64,000 nt of DNA from Fragilaria crotonensis. Taxonomy: Eukaryota > Bacillariophyta > Fragilariophyceae > Fragilariales > Fragilariaceae. The position numbers and the translations under genes were made by a program. Shown here piece by piece: positions 13,137 to 24,701 of the stretch. A model generated the notes under the pieces. The model did no database searches. It had not been told where the DNA came from and was given only the letters and a program-made list of their open reading frames with translations. The stretch's first letter is position 1. Each line of letters opens with the position of its first letter. The DNA is taken from contig JAKSYS010000001.1 in NCBI GenBank assembly GCA_022925895.1, positions 558,001-622,000 of the forward strand. The letters run 5' to 3'.

Positions 13137-14051
13137 CTAGTATTCGTCGTCAACAAACCCAAGTCCGACGCCGAATGACTGCGATCCCTCTGAATAACGT
13201 TGATTATCCTCCCCCGTGGTTTCAAACAATGGTGTATCAGCATCGATATTCTGGCTAATACAGGATGCGTTGAAACTCAATTCCAACGGTGACACGCAAT
13301 AACACATGGGACATAGAATGTATTGCGCATCACGAATGCAATTCACTTGAAGTGTACAATTGATACATTCGACACGGACCGTAAAATTTCGGGAAATGGC
13401 ATGTTGTGTTTCCAAACTGCCCCGGAGTGGTAAATCCACGCCAGGGCATAGTTCAATCAAGGAACGTTCAAAGATTGGAGTATCATCGTCGTCTTCTTCC
13501 TGATTGTCGTGATTTGCAGTACTCGTTCCTGTGTTGAGCACCGCAATGTTATGGTCGTGATGAAGCGAAGCTTCATCGACATCTTCATCGTCTTGTCTTG
13601 AAAAATCATTATCAAATTCATCATTCTCCAACAAATGGTCACTGGAAGTGGGCTCACAGTCATCATTTTCCCAATGACTGCTGCTGCCGGAGTTCAACGT
13701 TGTGGATGGAGTTCGCCACTCGAGCTTGGGAACCGGTTTTAGTTCAAAATGCTCATCGTACAACTTGGTTGCTTCCTTCTTGGATATTAATGAATCGCGA
13801 GCGGGAGGTTTCGAATCCTTATAATCAGAATGATTGTCATCAACATCATCATTGTTGTTGCTGTTGTTGTTTGGTGACATTCGGAGAAGCTGACTGACAT
13901 TCCATTCGCGCAAATCACAATCCGGTGTCAGGTGATACGCTCGTTCCAATTCTTCTATTCGGTTTGTGGATCGTTGCTCTGGTTCTTGTTGATGTGAATG
14001 TTGTTCTGTCATTCCTTCAGAGTCAACAGTGAATGAGTTTTGAACGTTCAT
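13137..14051 (-). CDS. Conserved-looking acidic protein with a Cys4 zinc-ribbon-like segment
   Basis: A 304-residue single-exon ORF starting at an ATG at 14051. Residues about 1-190 are low complexity and acidic, with Asn, Asp, Glu and His runs. The ordered part lies near residues 200-260: ELCPGVDLPLRGSLETQHAI, then paired cysteines in VECINCTLQVNC and ILCPMCYC, which could hold one zinc ion as a ribbon. I know of diatom proteins with a similar LPLRGSxET plus Cys-pair layout but no assigned function, so I give none. No signal peptide or membrane segment is seen; a nuclear or cytosolic location is a guess. It has its own promoter side, with the spacer to 16297 on its 5' side. Confidence 0.65.
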   Translation of the reverse strand: MNVQNSFTVDSEGMTEQHSHQQEPEQRSTNRIEELERAYHLTPDCDLREWNVSQLLRMSPNNNSNNNDDVDDNHSDYKDSKPPARDSLISKKEATKLYDEHFELKPVPKLEWRTPSTTLNSGSSSHWENDDCEPTSSDHLLENDEFDNDFSRQDDEDVDEASLHHDHNIAVLNTGTSTANHDNQEEDDDDTPIFERSLIELCPGVDLPLRGSLETQHAISRNFTVRVECINCTLQVNCIRDAQYILCPMCYCVSPLELSFNASCISQNIDADTPLFETTGEDNQRYSEGSQSFGVGLGFVDDEY

Positions 14052-16296
14052 CGTATCTTGGCAATGTCGGGAGAGAAAAGGGGGAGAAGTAGGCTAGAGA
14101 AATGAACAAGAGTCTTGGTTTTTAGTGGTTTTGTGAGATTTGAACTGTGTGTGAAAACCCCAGTGTGCGTCCAAACCCGATAAATGTTCTTAGGTCTGCT
14201 GGCACACACTGAGGGTGTACACCATCGCCCTCGGATGCCACGATCCAAGAACTGCATATATGAAAAGTGTTTAGAAGTCTTTATGTCAGGTTGTACTTGT
14301 TTGCTCTCGGATCAAGCCTCGGTCAATTCCGTCATATAGGACGCATAACAATTGATGTAGCAGAGTACTACGTATGAATAGACGGGGTCTGTCCTTTCTC
14401 AGAAACGAAACAAGACCTCATAGAAATCCCTTGATCCTGTAACGATGAAACGTGGGTGATCTTGGAAAGGGATGTCCGCTAGGTGCAGCAGTATTTGTAA
14501 TGTTGAAGCACGATCCTAAATCTGGAACGTCCTCAAGGAACCCAGCCCAGAGTGACCAAACGGGCAATCCAAAACGCGACAAGGTCACTTCGCTCAAGAT
14601 CACGCACAGGAGAACCCAACGGGCAATCCAAACGCGACACGTTGTATTCTCACTGCGCTCTCACTGGCGTTGGAGGTTCGAGAAGATCCTAAGACTAATG
14701 ATGACTATAATGACCTTCGCGAACGATACAAAATACAAATCAATGTCTTGAATAGCCCCCCCCCCCTCCATGGTTGATGGCATGGGTGGTGGGTTGAACG
14801 ACGGTTTGGAAATAGTCTTCCCAAGCAGTAGTCGAGAGAGTCAATCTCAACATTAAGTGGGTTTGCCGTCATGACGTTGATGCGATCGACGATGCTCGTT
14901 TCCAAGTGCTGTTGCTAGCATCCGATCATATTAAATACCAAGGTTTTTGTGCAAGCCACCGATAGTACAGGCATTGCACCGGACAGCATGAATCACTTCT
15001 GCTGGGATACACCAGCATTTCAGACCACCAACCTCGCACACGCAAAAGAAAACGTCTGTTGAGAAAAGTAACGTCGTTCTCCATGCAGCGTTTATGCAGT
15101 CTGTGGCTGAGCGAGTACATGGATGGCTTTGAAGGAAAAGACTCGGCTCCTCCCATCACTGTGTAGTATTATGATTGTTCGACTGGGGTGCTGCTTGTTG
15201 CACTGGTGGCGATGCTGGCATTGTCCAATTTCTCAACATGGATTCCTCCTTTTCACCTGGTTATGGTTGTCGGAGAATAGTAGCACCAACGCGAATGAAC
15301 AAGTTAGATTCTGGAAACCCTCGGAGGTCAACATGTTTGCCCCAATACCTACTTTTAATCAATGGCCATTGAGAGTGCAACGGTCGCAAAGTCTCAGCAC
15401 GATGGAAGGGCATTTTCTCGACGATAGATACTCCAATTGTAACGAGACCTCGTGGAAGAATTCGATACAGACTTTTTCACGTCAGCGTGTTGTCGAAGAA
15501 ACTGATCCATCCCGTCGTCCCGCATGGACAATGTCCTCCAATCCCCTTGCACCAAGCCACAAGCTTGATGAGTTGTGGTAGCTGTTAACCCCACTGTATT
15601 TCATCAATGACATCATGTTGGATCGACCAAGTTAGGCGCACTGCTTTCCCGTATCTAACGGAGACGCATCGAAATGGCACTTTTGACTGCGGGTAATAGC
15701 AAAGAAAAGCGATTATGCACTATTCGATACTGTACTTGTTTTACAGACTGGTACTAGTACCAGGCACCAAATTTCAATGCACAGCAACCAAACGGATCGA
15801 GGGGTTCTGGGAAATGTTCGGGATATTCAATAATGCTGGATATAAATCATGGCCCGCATGGCTTGTAAGCTTATATATATCATTGGCATACTACTACCAG
15901 CAAATCGCATTTTCTAACACCAGCCTGATGATTGATGATTTATTAGGTGGGAGGTGGGAGACTCAATCCCAATAACTCCATGCACGACTCGACTATCAAG
16001 TGACGGTATCGTAGAATCGTAGCAGTTCGAGTAGAGGAGTACTGTAGTACCTTCTCTACTCAGAGATAATCTGTACTCCAGTACTGTACAGATATGGTAC
16101 ATGTACACGTAAGTAGACGAATCTTACTCATTGGCAGTTCTGGAAGCGATTTGCGTCAGTAGGACCCACTGGTACTGGCGTAAGACGTTCTACACGCAAT
16201 GTGCCGATGGTCAACTCTGACCACAAGCTGATGTTCTCGATCCCAAATCTCACATCACACCACCGCTTACCGGCACAAATCCGAACGTCCCGCATT
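14052..16296. other. 2.2 kb spacer without a supported gene
   Basis: It contains an 11-C homopolymer at 14756-14766, a direct repeat ACGGGCAATCC at about 14559 and 14617, and GTAC-rich stretches at 15725-15765 and 16025-16110. A 152-codon ORF at 15123-15581 (+, non-ATG start) has no recognisable domain and I do not call it. The last 250 bases are the promoter side of the HAD gene. Confidence 0.5.
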
Positions 16297-17445
16297 ATGA
16301 CGACGAATAAACAGACCTTCCGCATGGTCGCCCTCGATTTGGATGGGACTCTACTCCATTCCGATCATCAAATGTCTGACGCAACTGTCGAATATCTTCG
16401 ATACTTGGATGAGAAGGGATTCATCGTTGCCTTTGCCACGGGTCGATCGGCTCCAACTGTGTTCGAGCATGTCATACGATTGAATCTACCTCATCCGTTG
16501 CCTGTCGTATGTAGCAATGGAGCACAAGGACTTTTGTTGCAACCCACCCATGACAATACTCATACTATTGAGAATCAGCATGATGACTTGAATGCCGCAA
16601 CAACAACAACATCACCAATACTACCATTTCCAATTCGTTCTCATTGTCTCTTTTCCATTGCCGTCCCCGAATTGATTGCCCGCCAAACGATCGCCTTGGC
16701 TCAATCATTGGGTCACGTGACTCAATACTATGTGGGAGATGCCATTTATGCCAATCCCTCCACACCCATGCATTATGAACTCACGAAACGGTACAGAGCG
16801 TTGACGGGGAGTCGGACGGAACACATTATTCCCATTTTCAAAAAGGATGACAATGATGGTGATGATGGTGACGATGCACTTGTTCTTCAAGAAAAGGACA
16901 ATAATAATCATGCTGATTATTTCCTCACCATGATGCTGGCCAAGGGATTGCCCACCAAGCAGGTGGTTCTGTTTCCAGAAGAGCAACAAGATGCCGCCAT
17001 GGAGGCATTCCAATCAATGTTTTCGAAAGACCAAGCCACCATTGTTCGAGGTAGTTTGGGATGGTTCTTGGAAGTTTTGCATCCGGATGTTACCAAGGGA
17101 TCTGGATTGCAACGATTGTGTAGCTGTTTCAGTCGTTCTGATGATGATAATGATGATACTGTGAAGCTACCTCGTTGGAATGATCTTGTTCTTGAAACTC
17201 CTCATACACAGAACCATCCGATCACTGACAATCCGTTGTTGGGACTGGAATCGGTTGTGGCCTTTGGAGATGCCGACAATGATTTGGAATTCCTTCAGTT
17301 GGCTGGTCTGGGAATTGCCATGAAGAATGGACGACAAGTTTGCAAAGATGTTGCCGATGAAATTACAGATTACACAAATGATGAAGATGGAGTCGTTCGG
17401 ACCTTGCAACGGATGGAAGGAGAAGGATTGCTCGAATTTTCGTAA
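16297..17445 (+). CDS. HAD-superfamily hydrolase, Cof / class IIB type
   Basis: Probably a phosphatase acting on sugar phosphates or other small phosphomonoesters through a phospho-aspartate intermediate. The protein is 382 residues from the ATG at 16297; an in-frame ATG at 16231 is an alternative. HAD motif I is DLDGTLL at residues 14-20 (nucleophile Asp14, acid/base Asp16). Motif II is within VVCSNGA. Motif III lysine is in VTKGSGLQRL, and motif IV is VVAFGDADNDLEF with the Mg-binding aspartates. The C2B-type cap lies between motifs II and III and is enlarged by low-complexity Asp/Asn/His inserts (DDNDGDDGDD and LQEKDNNNH), which make it longer than the usual 270-290 residues. No targeting signal is clear. 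It converges with OTC; the stops are about 270 bp apart. Confidence 0.85.
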   Translation: MTTNKQTFRMVALDLDGTLLHSDHQMSDATVEYLRYLDEKGFIVAFATGRSAPTVFEHVIRLNLPHPLPVVCSNGAQGLLLQPTHDNTHTIENQHDDLNAATTTTSPILPFPIRSHCLFSIAVPELIARQTIALAQSLGHVTQYYVGDAIYANPSTPMHYELTKRYRALTGSRTEHIIPIFKKDDNDGDDGDDALVLQEKDNNNHADYFLTMMLAKGLPTKQVVLFPEEQQDAAMEAFQSMFSKDQATIVRGSLGWFLEVLHPDVTKGSGLQRLCSCFSRSDDDNDDTVKLPRWNDLVLETPHTQNHPITDNPLLGLESVVAFGDADNDLEFLQLAGLGIAMKNGRQVCKDVADEITDYTNDEDGVVRTLQRMEGEGLLEFS

Positions 17446-17713
17446 AAAATAATCATTTTTGCCAAAAGCCACAAGGTTGTACGTAGTATGTAGTGACGTA
17501 ATGTCTCGGGCCAGTTGTGCTCGTGGCTCATGGTAGATGCTGTCTCTATCAGAGTCATACTCTACAAGCTGTAACGAAAGCATCTCATATACTCATATGA
17601 ACGTCTAATTATGGTTGTGTATTTATTTCTGTGGATGGCCTAACATGTAATGCGACGGATGCAGGGCGAGTGACTTAAAAGGGAAAAACGTAATGGGAGA
17701 AAAAATAGGTTTT

Positions 17714-19006
17714 TCAAATCTTTCCCAATTGTGCTGCCATGACCGCCATGACGGTCCACATGCGATTTTCGGCTTCAGGGAACACCAGAGATGCATCACT
17801 GTAAAAGACCTCATCCGTCACTTCTTCCTTGTGACGAGGCAAGCAGTGCAAAAAGACAGCACCTGGATTTGCCTTATTCATCAGCTCCTTGTTCACTTCA
17901 TATCCATCAAATTCCTTCAATCGCTTCTCATATTCATCTTCTTGGCCCATACTAACCCATGTATCGGTAACAACAACATCAGCTCCCTTGACGGCAACAC
18001 TTGCATCGGTAGTACTAACAACCGCTTCGGTTCCATTCTCTTGTACCAACGAATGAGTAATGGCCATAACATCTGGATCAGGCTCGTACCCAACAGGTGT
18101 GGCGATGCGCAAATTCATGCCCAACTTGGTGGCGCCGTACATGAGATCATGCAAGACATTGTTGCCATCACCGACCCATGCCAACGTCTTTCCCTTCAAC
18201 CCATCCGTTCCAAAGTGTTGTTGCAGTGCCATGAGATCGGCCAGTGTTTGGAGTGGATGATGACGATCGGAGAGTGCATTAATGACTGGAACAGTCGAGT
18301 ACTGCGCGAGCTCGGTAATGTCCGAGTGTGCGTAGACACGTGCGAGCAAGATGGAGTTGAATCGGGACAAGACGAGGGCCGTGTCCTTCATGCTTTCATT
18401 GACACCAAGTTGAATGTCTTGGGGGCCCAAAAAGAGAGCGTGACCACCGAGCAAGTACATGCCAGTTTCTGTCGACACGCGAGTGCGGGTGCTTCGCTTT
18501 TGGAAAATCATGGCGAGGGAGTCACCAGTCAGAGGTTTGGGGGCTGTGACGGGATTTACTTTCGAGCCCTTGCCATAGGTTTGTTTGTAATCGTGGGAGA
18601 GTTCTAGGAGACTCTTCAATTCGTCGTTGCTGTAATGGCAAGTGTGTGAAGTGAAGGATTTTGTGAGTCAAGGTGAATGGGAATACCATTGTCATGCATC
18701 GTGCATCAATGAAGGATGCAAGACGCAAAGATATGACTCAAGCAACGGCACATACCTGAGCTCATCAATCGATAGAAAGTGACGCCCCTTCAAGCCAGCC
18801 AACGTTTGGGCAACACTTGAATTGAAGCGCTTGGTTGTGGTCATGGCAGATAATGCACCATTGATGTTTTGTGGTTTTGAGACAGGCGATCCTGTTCCGG
18901 AATGTGCACCATTGGTTGTGATGGACATGGACATGGTCATGTTGGAGTTAATGCAACTTCCTACTCGTCGAGTGACAATGAATGCTGATCGGAGACCTGA
19001 GAACAT
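17714..19006 (-). CDS. OTC: Ornithine carbamoyltransferase (two exons)
   Basis: Condenses carbamoyl phosphate with ornithine to citrulline in arginine synthesis and the diatom urea cycle, expected in the mitochondrion. The CDS is the complement of 17714-18629 joined to 18756-19006, with a 126-bp GT-AG intron at 18630-18755; this gives 388 residues. Key motifs are STRTR (carbamoyl-phosphate binding), HPLQTLAD, WVGDGNNVLHD and HCLPRHKEEV (catalytic Cys in the ornithine site). The first exon begins MFSGLRSAFIVTRRVGSC, rich in Arg, Ser and hydrophobics without acids, as expected of a mitochondrial presequence. An upstream in-frame ATG at 19060 is less likely because it would put a Pro/Ser segment in front of the presequence. 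All catalytic residues look intact. Confidence 0.95.
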
Positions 19007-20062
19007 AATGTGAGACAATTTATTGAAACGGGATATTGGAGATGGCGGAGTTGAATCCAAACGAAACGTATAACAGCCGATCGGGTGTTCTCAGTCGAAG
19101 AAAGTAAGACGATTGTGCGACGACGCATGCACAAAATCACAAAAAATTGTTCACAACACGAGATTGCATTTCATCCAGATTCGCTGCAATTGATCTGGAT
19201 GTCTCTGTGGTGTGGATTCTCATTCATGATGGGGATTCTTGAGATTTCGTTTCGTCCCTTTTGTGGACCAGTATAGTAATGCAGTATCCTTGTACTGTGC
19301 CTTGATCTTGAAATAGTGGACAGTACCAGTACAAGTATGGCATACTGGGAGGTCATCAATCATCCAGCCACAGGCGACACGCAACTTGTCAATATCTGCG
19401 GAATCCGAAAATGCAATCAAATTCAGGAACTTTTGCAATTTCGTATTAGAATCCTTGACCTGACGTAAAATCAACGTCACGAGATACTAGCACAGTTGTG
19501 ATTTTTTGAGTCGTGTCATCAATTACTTGGCATCACCTTCGCACCATATGTCCAAATTCCGTATTTTCATTTTTGGAATTCGGAATGTCTCGCTATGCAG
19601 TCCGGAGTGTATTGTGTGTTTCCTTCGGAGTTCTAGCACTATATCTATATGCAACTACTTGAAGTGAAACCAGTAGTACCAGTACGTCGATTAGTACTGC
19701 AACAAGCAAATGGCAAGAATGGGCTGGCTGGCACCCAAGTACGAGGTATTGTACAGTAGCTGGTAGACTCATGAGTACTACAGTATGGACATGTACAATG
19801 TAGAGTACAAGTACTGGAACGTACATTTGACTGCTATGACAAGTTTTCTGCCTCCTAAAATCTCAGACTCCAATCCTCACAATTTGCCTTTCTCGCTGAC
19901 ACGGTCTGCCAGCGCAGTGATTAGATCAATGATCTCTTTCATTTGGATCGATGCAATGATCAAATGTGGAGTAATTGCACCCTGGTATGGCCATACATGA
20001 CAACGCATGACAATACACGAAGCAGCGTTTGATATTGAGACAAGATTACAGTGTATCATCCA
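19007..20062. other. GTAC-rich spacer between divergent genes
   Basis: Holds the shared upstream region of OTC (minus) and the membrane protein at 20063 (plus). Dense GTAC motifs occur at about 19265-19340 and 19670-19825. No coding ORF is supported. Confidence 0.5.
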
Positions 20063-20845
20063 ATGACTGCATCCATATCAACAACCGCTGCGTTCCTTCC
20101 TTCTTCGAAACTGCTGGTGGCCAAGAGTAAGATTTTGACGGGAACGGCACACACATCATCCCACATGACGGGTGCCCTACATGTATCACCTCATCAATCA
20201 TCATTTTTCGACAGCGCTGCGTCGTCGTTCTCCCCTGTTACTACTACCACTACAAGTTCATGGATCGCATCAACAACAACAACATTGACAGGAGCACAAC
20301 CACAACAATTTGATGCAGTCCTACCCGATCCACTCATTTTGGTTGGCATGAGTGTGGTTGTTGTCATTAGCATTGTGGCAGCCATTGTTTGGAACACACA
20401 AGTGGTACCCGTGTCTCGTACCAAATTAGCCATTTCCAAAGCTAAAGGTCCCGTCAAGGAATACCTAGATGAGTTGCGTGTTGCAGCAGCTGTAGCAGCA
20501 GCTGCTGATGCGACTTCATCGAAAAGCAAAACAACAACTTCCACTACTAGTATTGATGACCAGGATGATGAGACTGTCATGAGCAACGTGGATCTCATTA
20601 CTACCGAAGTCAATAACAGCAACAACAACAATAATCGTTCGTTCGAACGATGGTTATTTGCTGATTGGTTGCGTCCGCGATCCGCGACGAAGAAGGCACC
20701 TGCCATACCCGAATCATTGTTATTCGGAGTATCGCTCAAGGATGCCAAATGGAATTCTGGAGACAATCCTGTTCTCGTTACGACGGCCATGATGATGGTG
20801 GGGGTTGTTGTGGCCAGTATTGCTGAGCAATTTCGTGGGATGTGA
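20063..20845 (+). CDS. Putative membrane protein with two hydrophobic segments
   Basis: A 260-residue protein from the ATG at 20063. It has a Ser/Thr-rich N-terminus of about 90 residues, a hydrophobic segment LILVGMSVVVVISIVAAIVW, a charged SRTKLAISKAKGPVKEYLDEL stretch that may be amphipathic, and a low-complexity Ala/Thr/Asn linker. An ordered block RSFERWLFADWLRP follows, then a C-terminal hydrophobic segment VTTAMMMVGVVVASIAEQF. The protein therefore looks double-spanning, with a soluble loop of about 130 residues. STTAAFLP near the N-terminus faintly recalls the plastid AxAFxP motif, but no clear signal peptide precedes it. I do not recognise the family. Codon use and the unbroken frame support it being real. 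Confidence 0.6.
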   Translation: MTASISTTAAFLPSSKLLVAKSKILTGTAHTSSHMTGALHVSPHQSSFFDSAASSFSPVTTTTTSSWIASTTTTLTGAQPQQFDAVLPDPLILVGMSVVVVISIVAAIVWNTQVVPVSRTKLAISKAKGPVKEYLDELRVAAAVAAAADATSSKSKTTTSTTSIDDQDDETVMSNVDLITTEVNNSNNNNNRSFERWLFADWLRPRSATKKAPAIPESLLFGVSLKDAKWNSGDNPVLVTTAMMMVGVVVASIAEQFRGM

Positions 20846-21269
20846 TTATTATGATGATCGTGTCGGTTGTCGATGTCATGGCTTCAACATGGCGAAGGTA
20901 CTAATTCGTTGTTTTTGGTTAACCCTGTGGATACAAATACAAAGGAAAAAATTACAAAAGAATTATTATAGGTGTTTGTCACGTAGACTGCTTCGTCAAG
21001 AATGTTTCTTTAAGGACTTGGCAGTTCGGTAACGTTAATACTAGAATGCTTCCTCGGGCGCAAATTTGCTAAACAGGTTCAGTAGGAAAACTGCAAAAGT
21101 CCCTTCAAAGTGTCTCCAATGGCAAAATGGCATTATTACTCTAGAGAGAGAGCTCACACCGGCTATTATCATACTGTCTACGTAACAAGAACCGAAGAAT
21201 CGTCGTTGCCCAGAACAAACAGTCACGCAAGAGAATGCACAGGAAAATCAGATGGTGGCGCCATGGTCC
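20846..21269. other. 3' spacer between convergent genes
   Basis: Short intergenic region between convergent stops. No ORF or repeat of note apart from one GAGAGAGAG run near 21143. Confidence 0.4.
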
Positions 21270-22977
21270 TCAAATCTCCAAAAGAAGGCGACTGGGATCA
21301 GCAATCTTCTCGGCAACACTCTTGAGGAACGTAACACCTTCCCTACCATCAATCAAACGATGATCGTACGTCAAAGCCAAATACATCATTGGTCGCGCCA
21401 CAATGGCACCTTTTGCATCGACGACGGGTCTCATCTTGGTCGCATGCATCCCCAAAATGGCGCTCTGTGGTGGATTGATAATGGGCGTTCCCATGAGCGA
21501 TCCAAACACACCACCGTTGGATATGGTAAAGGTTCCACCCTGCATATCGTCCAAGGCGAGTGTGCCCTCCTTCGCCTTGGCACCAAACATGGCAATTGTC
21601 TTCTCGACGTCAGCAAAAGACATGTGCTCAGTGTTGCGCAGGACAGGAACAACAAGTCCGCCGGGAGAAGCGACGGCGACGGAAATATCACAAAATTCTC
21701 GGTAGACAATTTCCTGTGTTGCGTCATCAATGTAGGCATTGACGGCTGGTATCTCTTGCAGGGCAGCCGTGGCTGCCTTGACAAAGGCACTCATGAATCC
21801 CAATTTGATGCCATGTTTGGTTTCAAACACATCCTTGTACAGCTTGCGCATTTCCATAAGATTTCCCATGTCGCATTCTTGGAAGGTGGTGAGCATGGCG
21901 GCTGTGTTTTGTGCCTCCTTGAGTCGGACGGCAACGCGCTGACGCATACGACTCATTTTGGTGCGACGTTCAACGCGGCCGCCGAGAAGGACTGGAGTTG
22001 AAGGAGGCGCAGGCGCTGCGGCAGCCGCTGGTTTTGGAGGAGCGACTGGTTGTTTCGGAGGCGGAGTGGCTGCGGCGGGAGGTGGTGGGACGGCGGACGG
22101 TGCAGGAGTAGCAGCGGTTGGCGCAGCGACAGGCGCAGAAGCGGCGGCAGCAGCAGCAGCAGGGGGTGCAGAAGTGCCTCCCGAAGCCTTTCCATCCGTA
22201 TCAATCTTGTACAGACCAGATCCTACTTCCACAACATCATCGATTTCTCCCATGATCTCCACAATGATACCACTCTCTTGCGCACGAACATCAACGGATA
22301 CCTTGTCCGTTTCCAGAACAACAACAACGTCGTCAGCGTTCACGTAATCTCCTGGAGCTACGGGGAGGTCCACAATTGTCCCTTCAGTGATACTGTCTCC
22401 CATGGTAGGGACCTGTTAATTTTAGAATGCGTACGATTAAGTTAGATATGACGTTGAGAGTGCCTGAAGGGGTTTATGATTAAAGTTTTGAAAGGAAAGG
22501 ATATGCCTGCATGCCCAAAGATCAATCATGCCATGACATGGTGTTTCCTACTCTCGAGTGTTGTAGTAATAGCCAATGCTGCCGGAGCAACTTGCATACT
22601 ACAGTAGCTCAACAAGAATGAAGCAGACAGTAGCGCTGGTACGCCAGTAGAATGCATGGGTACTTGGAAGTACAGTGTCCAGTACGATTCCAAATCCATC
22701 ACATCCACGGTTCGCACTCCATGACCGATCTTAACACAGCATTGTGTTTCCGACACTCGGAACGTACCTGAACCAATTGAATGGGCATGCATTGAGGTGT
22801 TGTTCGGGAGACAAATGTTCGAGACGAGGAAGAGCCGCTGGAAGCGTAGTAATAGAGGTGGTTGCAGGAGTTGATGTGTGGTTCTTGTCGGAGACGAAGC
22901 GCCGTTTGCGTTCCTTTCGGAAGCTGATGGCAACGACTTCTCATGGTGCTTCCAGCGGCGGCGATTCGAGACAGCAT
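21270..22977 (-). CDS. DLST: Dihydrolipoamide succinyltransferase, E2 of 2-oxoglutarate dehydrogenase
   Basis: Core E2 subunit of the mitochondrial 2-oxoglutarate dehydrogenase complex (TCA cycle): moves succinyl groups from the lipoyl arm to CoA. The CDS is the complement of 21270-22412 joined to 22768-22977; the 355-bp intron is 22413-22767 (GTACGT...ACAG). The product has 450 residues. Exon 1 encodes an Arg/Ser-rich mitochondrial leader ([18 protein letters not shown]). Exon 2 begins [12 protein letters not shown], then a lipoyl domain with the lipoylated lysine in ETDKVSVDV and an Ala/Pro-rich linker of about 75 residues. The catalytic domain follows, from [19 protein letters not shown] to [13 protein letters not shown], whose His and Asp are catalytic. 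I see no E3-binding domain, as is usual for E2o-type proteins. An upstream ATG at 23028 is possible. Confidence 0.93.
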
Positions 22978-24701
22978 CTTCGCGAGTGAGTCCAGGGGAG
23001 GAAACTTATCGAAAGGTGCAAACAACAATCAACTGCTATTGCCAGATGTTGTTGAAATTTGCAATTGGACAGAATTGTTTTTCTCTCGCTATCAACGAAA
23101 CGAAAAATGGCAGCTTGGATATATCCAACGATACCTGGTATTCGGATGCATGCCGGTACTGTACTAAACATACGATGTCACCGGCTTCCGGAATTCTACT
23201 GCTACAAAAACCCTATTACCAATACAGTGGACGGTGAACTACCAGGTACTAGTACCATGTAGTAGTACTTAGCGGAACGGCCTGTCCTTCCGGCCAAAAA
23301 TCCAAAACAAATGCTGCCGTTCTGCCAGAATTGCGATTCGGCGATCACTCTATCACTCTCAGTACCGGTACTAGTACCTGGTACTCTATGCATACACCGA
23401 TTGTTGGTACCTGGTACTTGTACTCATTGTACAAGTATGACCACAGTACTGGAATACTTCAATGCTACCTATGAAAGTACCGGAACCCTCTGGAACAAGG
23501 CAAACGGTTCGCCGGAACCAAGAAATGGTGGCCTTTCATGTTTTAGAATTTGGAATCGGTCGGTATTTCCTGATTGGGTGACCGGGCATGAATTTTGCTC
23601 CACGTGGAAACGTTTCTGACGCGACCGGTCCGCCCATCAATAACCGAACTTGAAATAGAATACCCCAGATACATAGCAATGAACTTGAATCACTCAACTT
23701 GCTACTTACATTACATGTAGATTACATTCTATTTAGGCCAGATGTGAAGAGTACATTACCACTACTGCTAGTAGTTACTATCATACATCCTAAACTAGCT
23801 AGTACGGAGTACCTGGTAGATCACTTGCACAATTGGGCAGATTATCATTTCATTGTTGTGTGATCATGGTTGCTCTATCTTTGCAAGCATGTTTTATATC
23901 TGATGTCTCAGACTTCCTGCATGCAAGCAGTTTACACAATCCATGCACAAGGGGTGAGAACATGGTCCTTGCTGGAGGAATTGGGCACAGCATTTGTGGG
24001 TAATTTGAAGCACTGGACTGCCGCTCTTCCCTTTGTTATAAGTGATTGCATCCCACACCCACCTTATTGTGAAACACAACAAAACTGTCAATCATATCAG
24101 TCAAATAAAAATGTGTGTCCCTTGGTACTCCTCCCTTTATGGAATCGGTGTTGTGACAAAAACTCATGCTTTCATTTTTCTTGTCACCTATCAACTGTGA
24201 ACACTCCATTTTGGCACCTCAACTAGACCTTAGTATACTTGCATGTCCTTGTTCACTCATTTTGGCACCTCTGCTAGAACTAAAATATTTACTGGCTAGC
24301 GCTTTCGGAAAGGAGTGGTGTGGTGCTTTGAGGTACAAATGGCCATGACTAGCTACATTGCAGCAGGATGATGTCGATGGAAAAAGTTTAATGGTCGGGA
24401 TCAAGATGGGCCTGAGGGGTGAATGCTTCTTTGACGATCATGTTTTGTTCAGATATATAAATGTGAACAGCAATGCAATCCTTGACTCCGAGACGTGCCA
24501 CAGCCAACACGCGCAACTCACCTACGTGTTCCACAGTGAGTGATACTGAAGGTCACTCGTATATTTGGTACTTTGAGTACCAGGTACTACAGTATGTGCT
24601 GTGGAGTACGGTATACGGTGCATCTCCGAACAACACGTCAGTTTTCTTGATCCGAGTGATTGATTATTTTGCTTTGTAATCCACTCCACCGAAGCACCAC
24701 C
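22978..24701. other. 1.7 kb spacer, GTAC-rich, no gene seen
   Basis: Divergent upstream region of DLST and the GST gene. GTAC clusters occur at 23150-23270 and 23355-23480 (runs such as CAGTACCGGTACTAGTACC). A short imperfect direct repeat around CATTTTGGCACCTC occurs at about 24208 and 24260. ORFs here are short and on both strands without domain signal. Confidence 0.5.

Noticed and set aside
15123-15581. 152-codon ORF on the plus strand
   Set aside because: Non-ATG start, Trp/Cys/His-rich composition unlike a real protein in the first half, no domain. It might be a terminal exon, but there is no supporting evidence.
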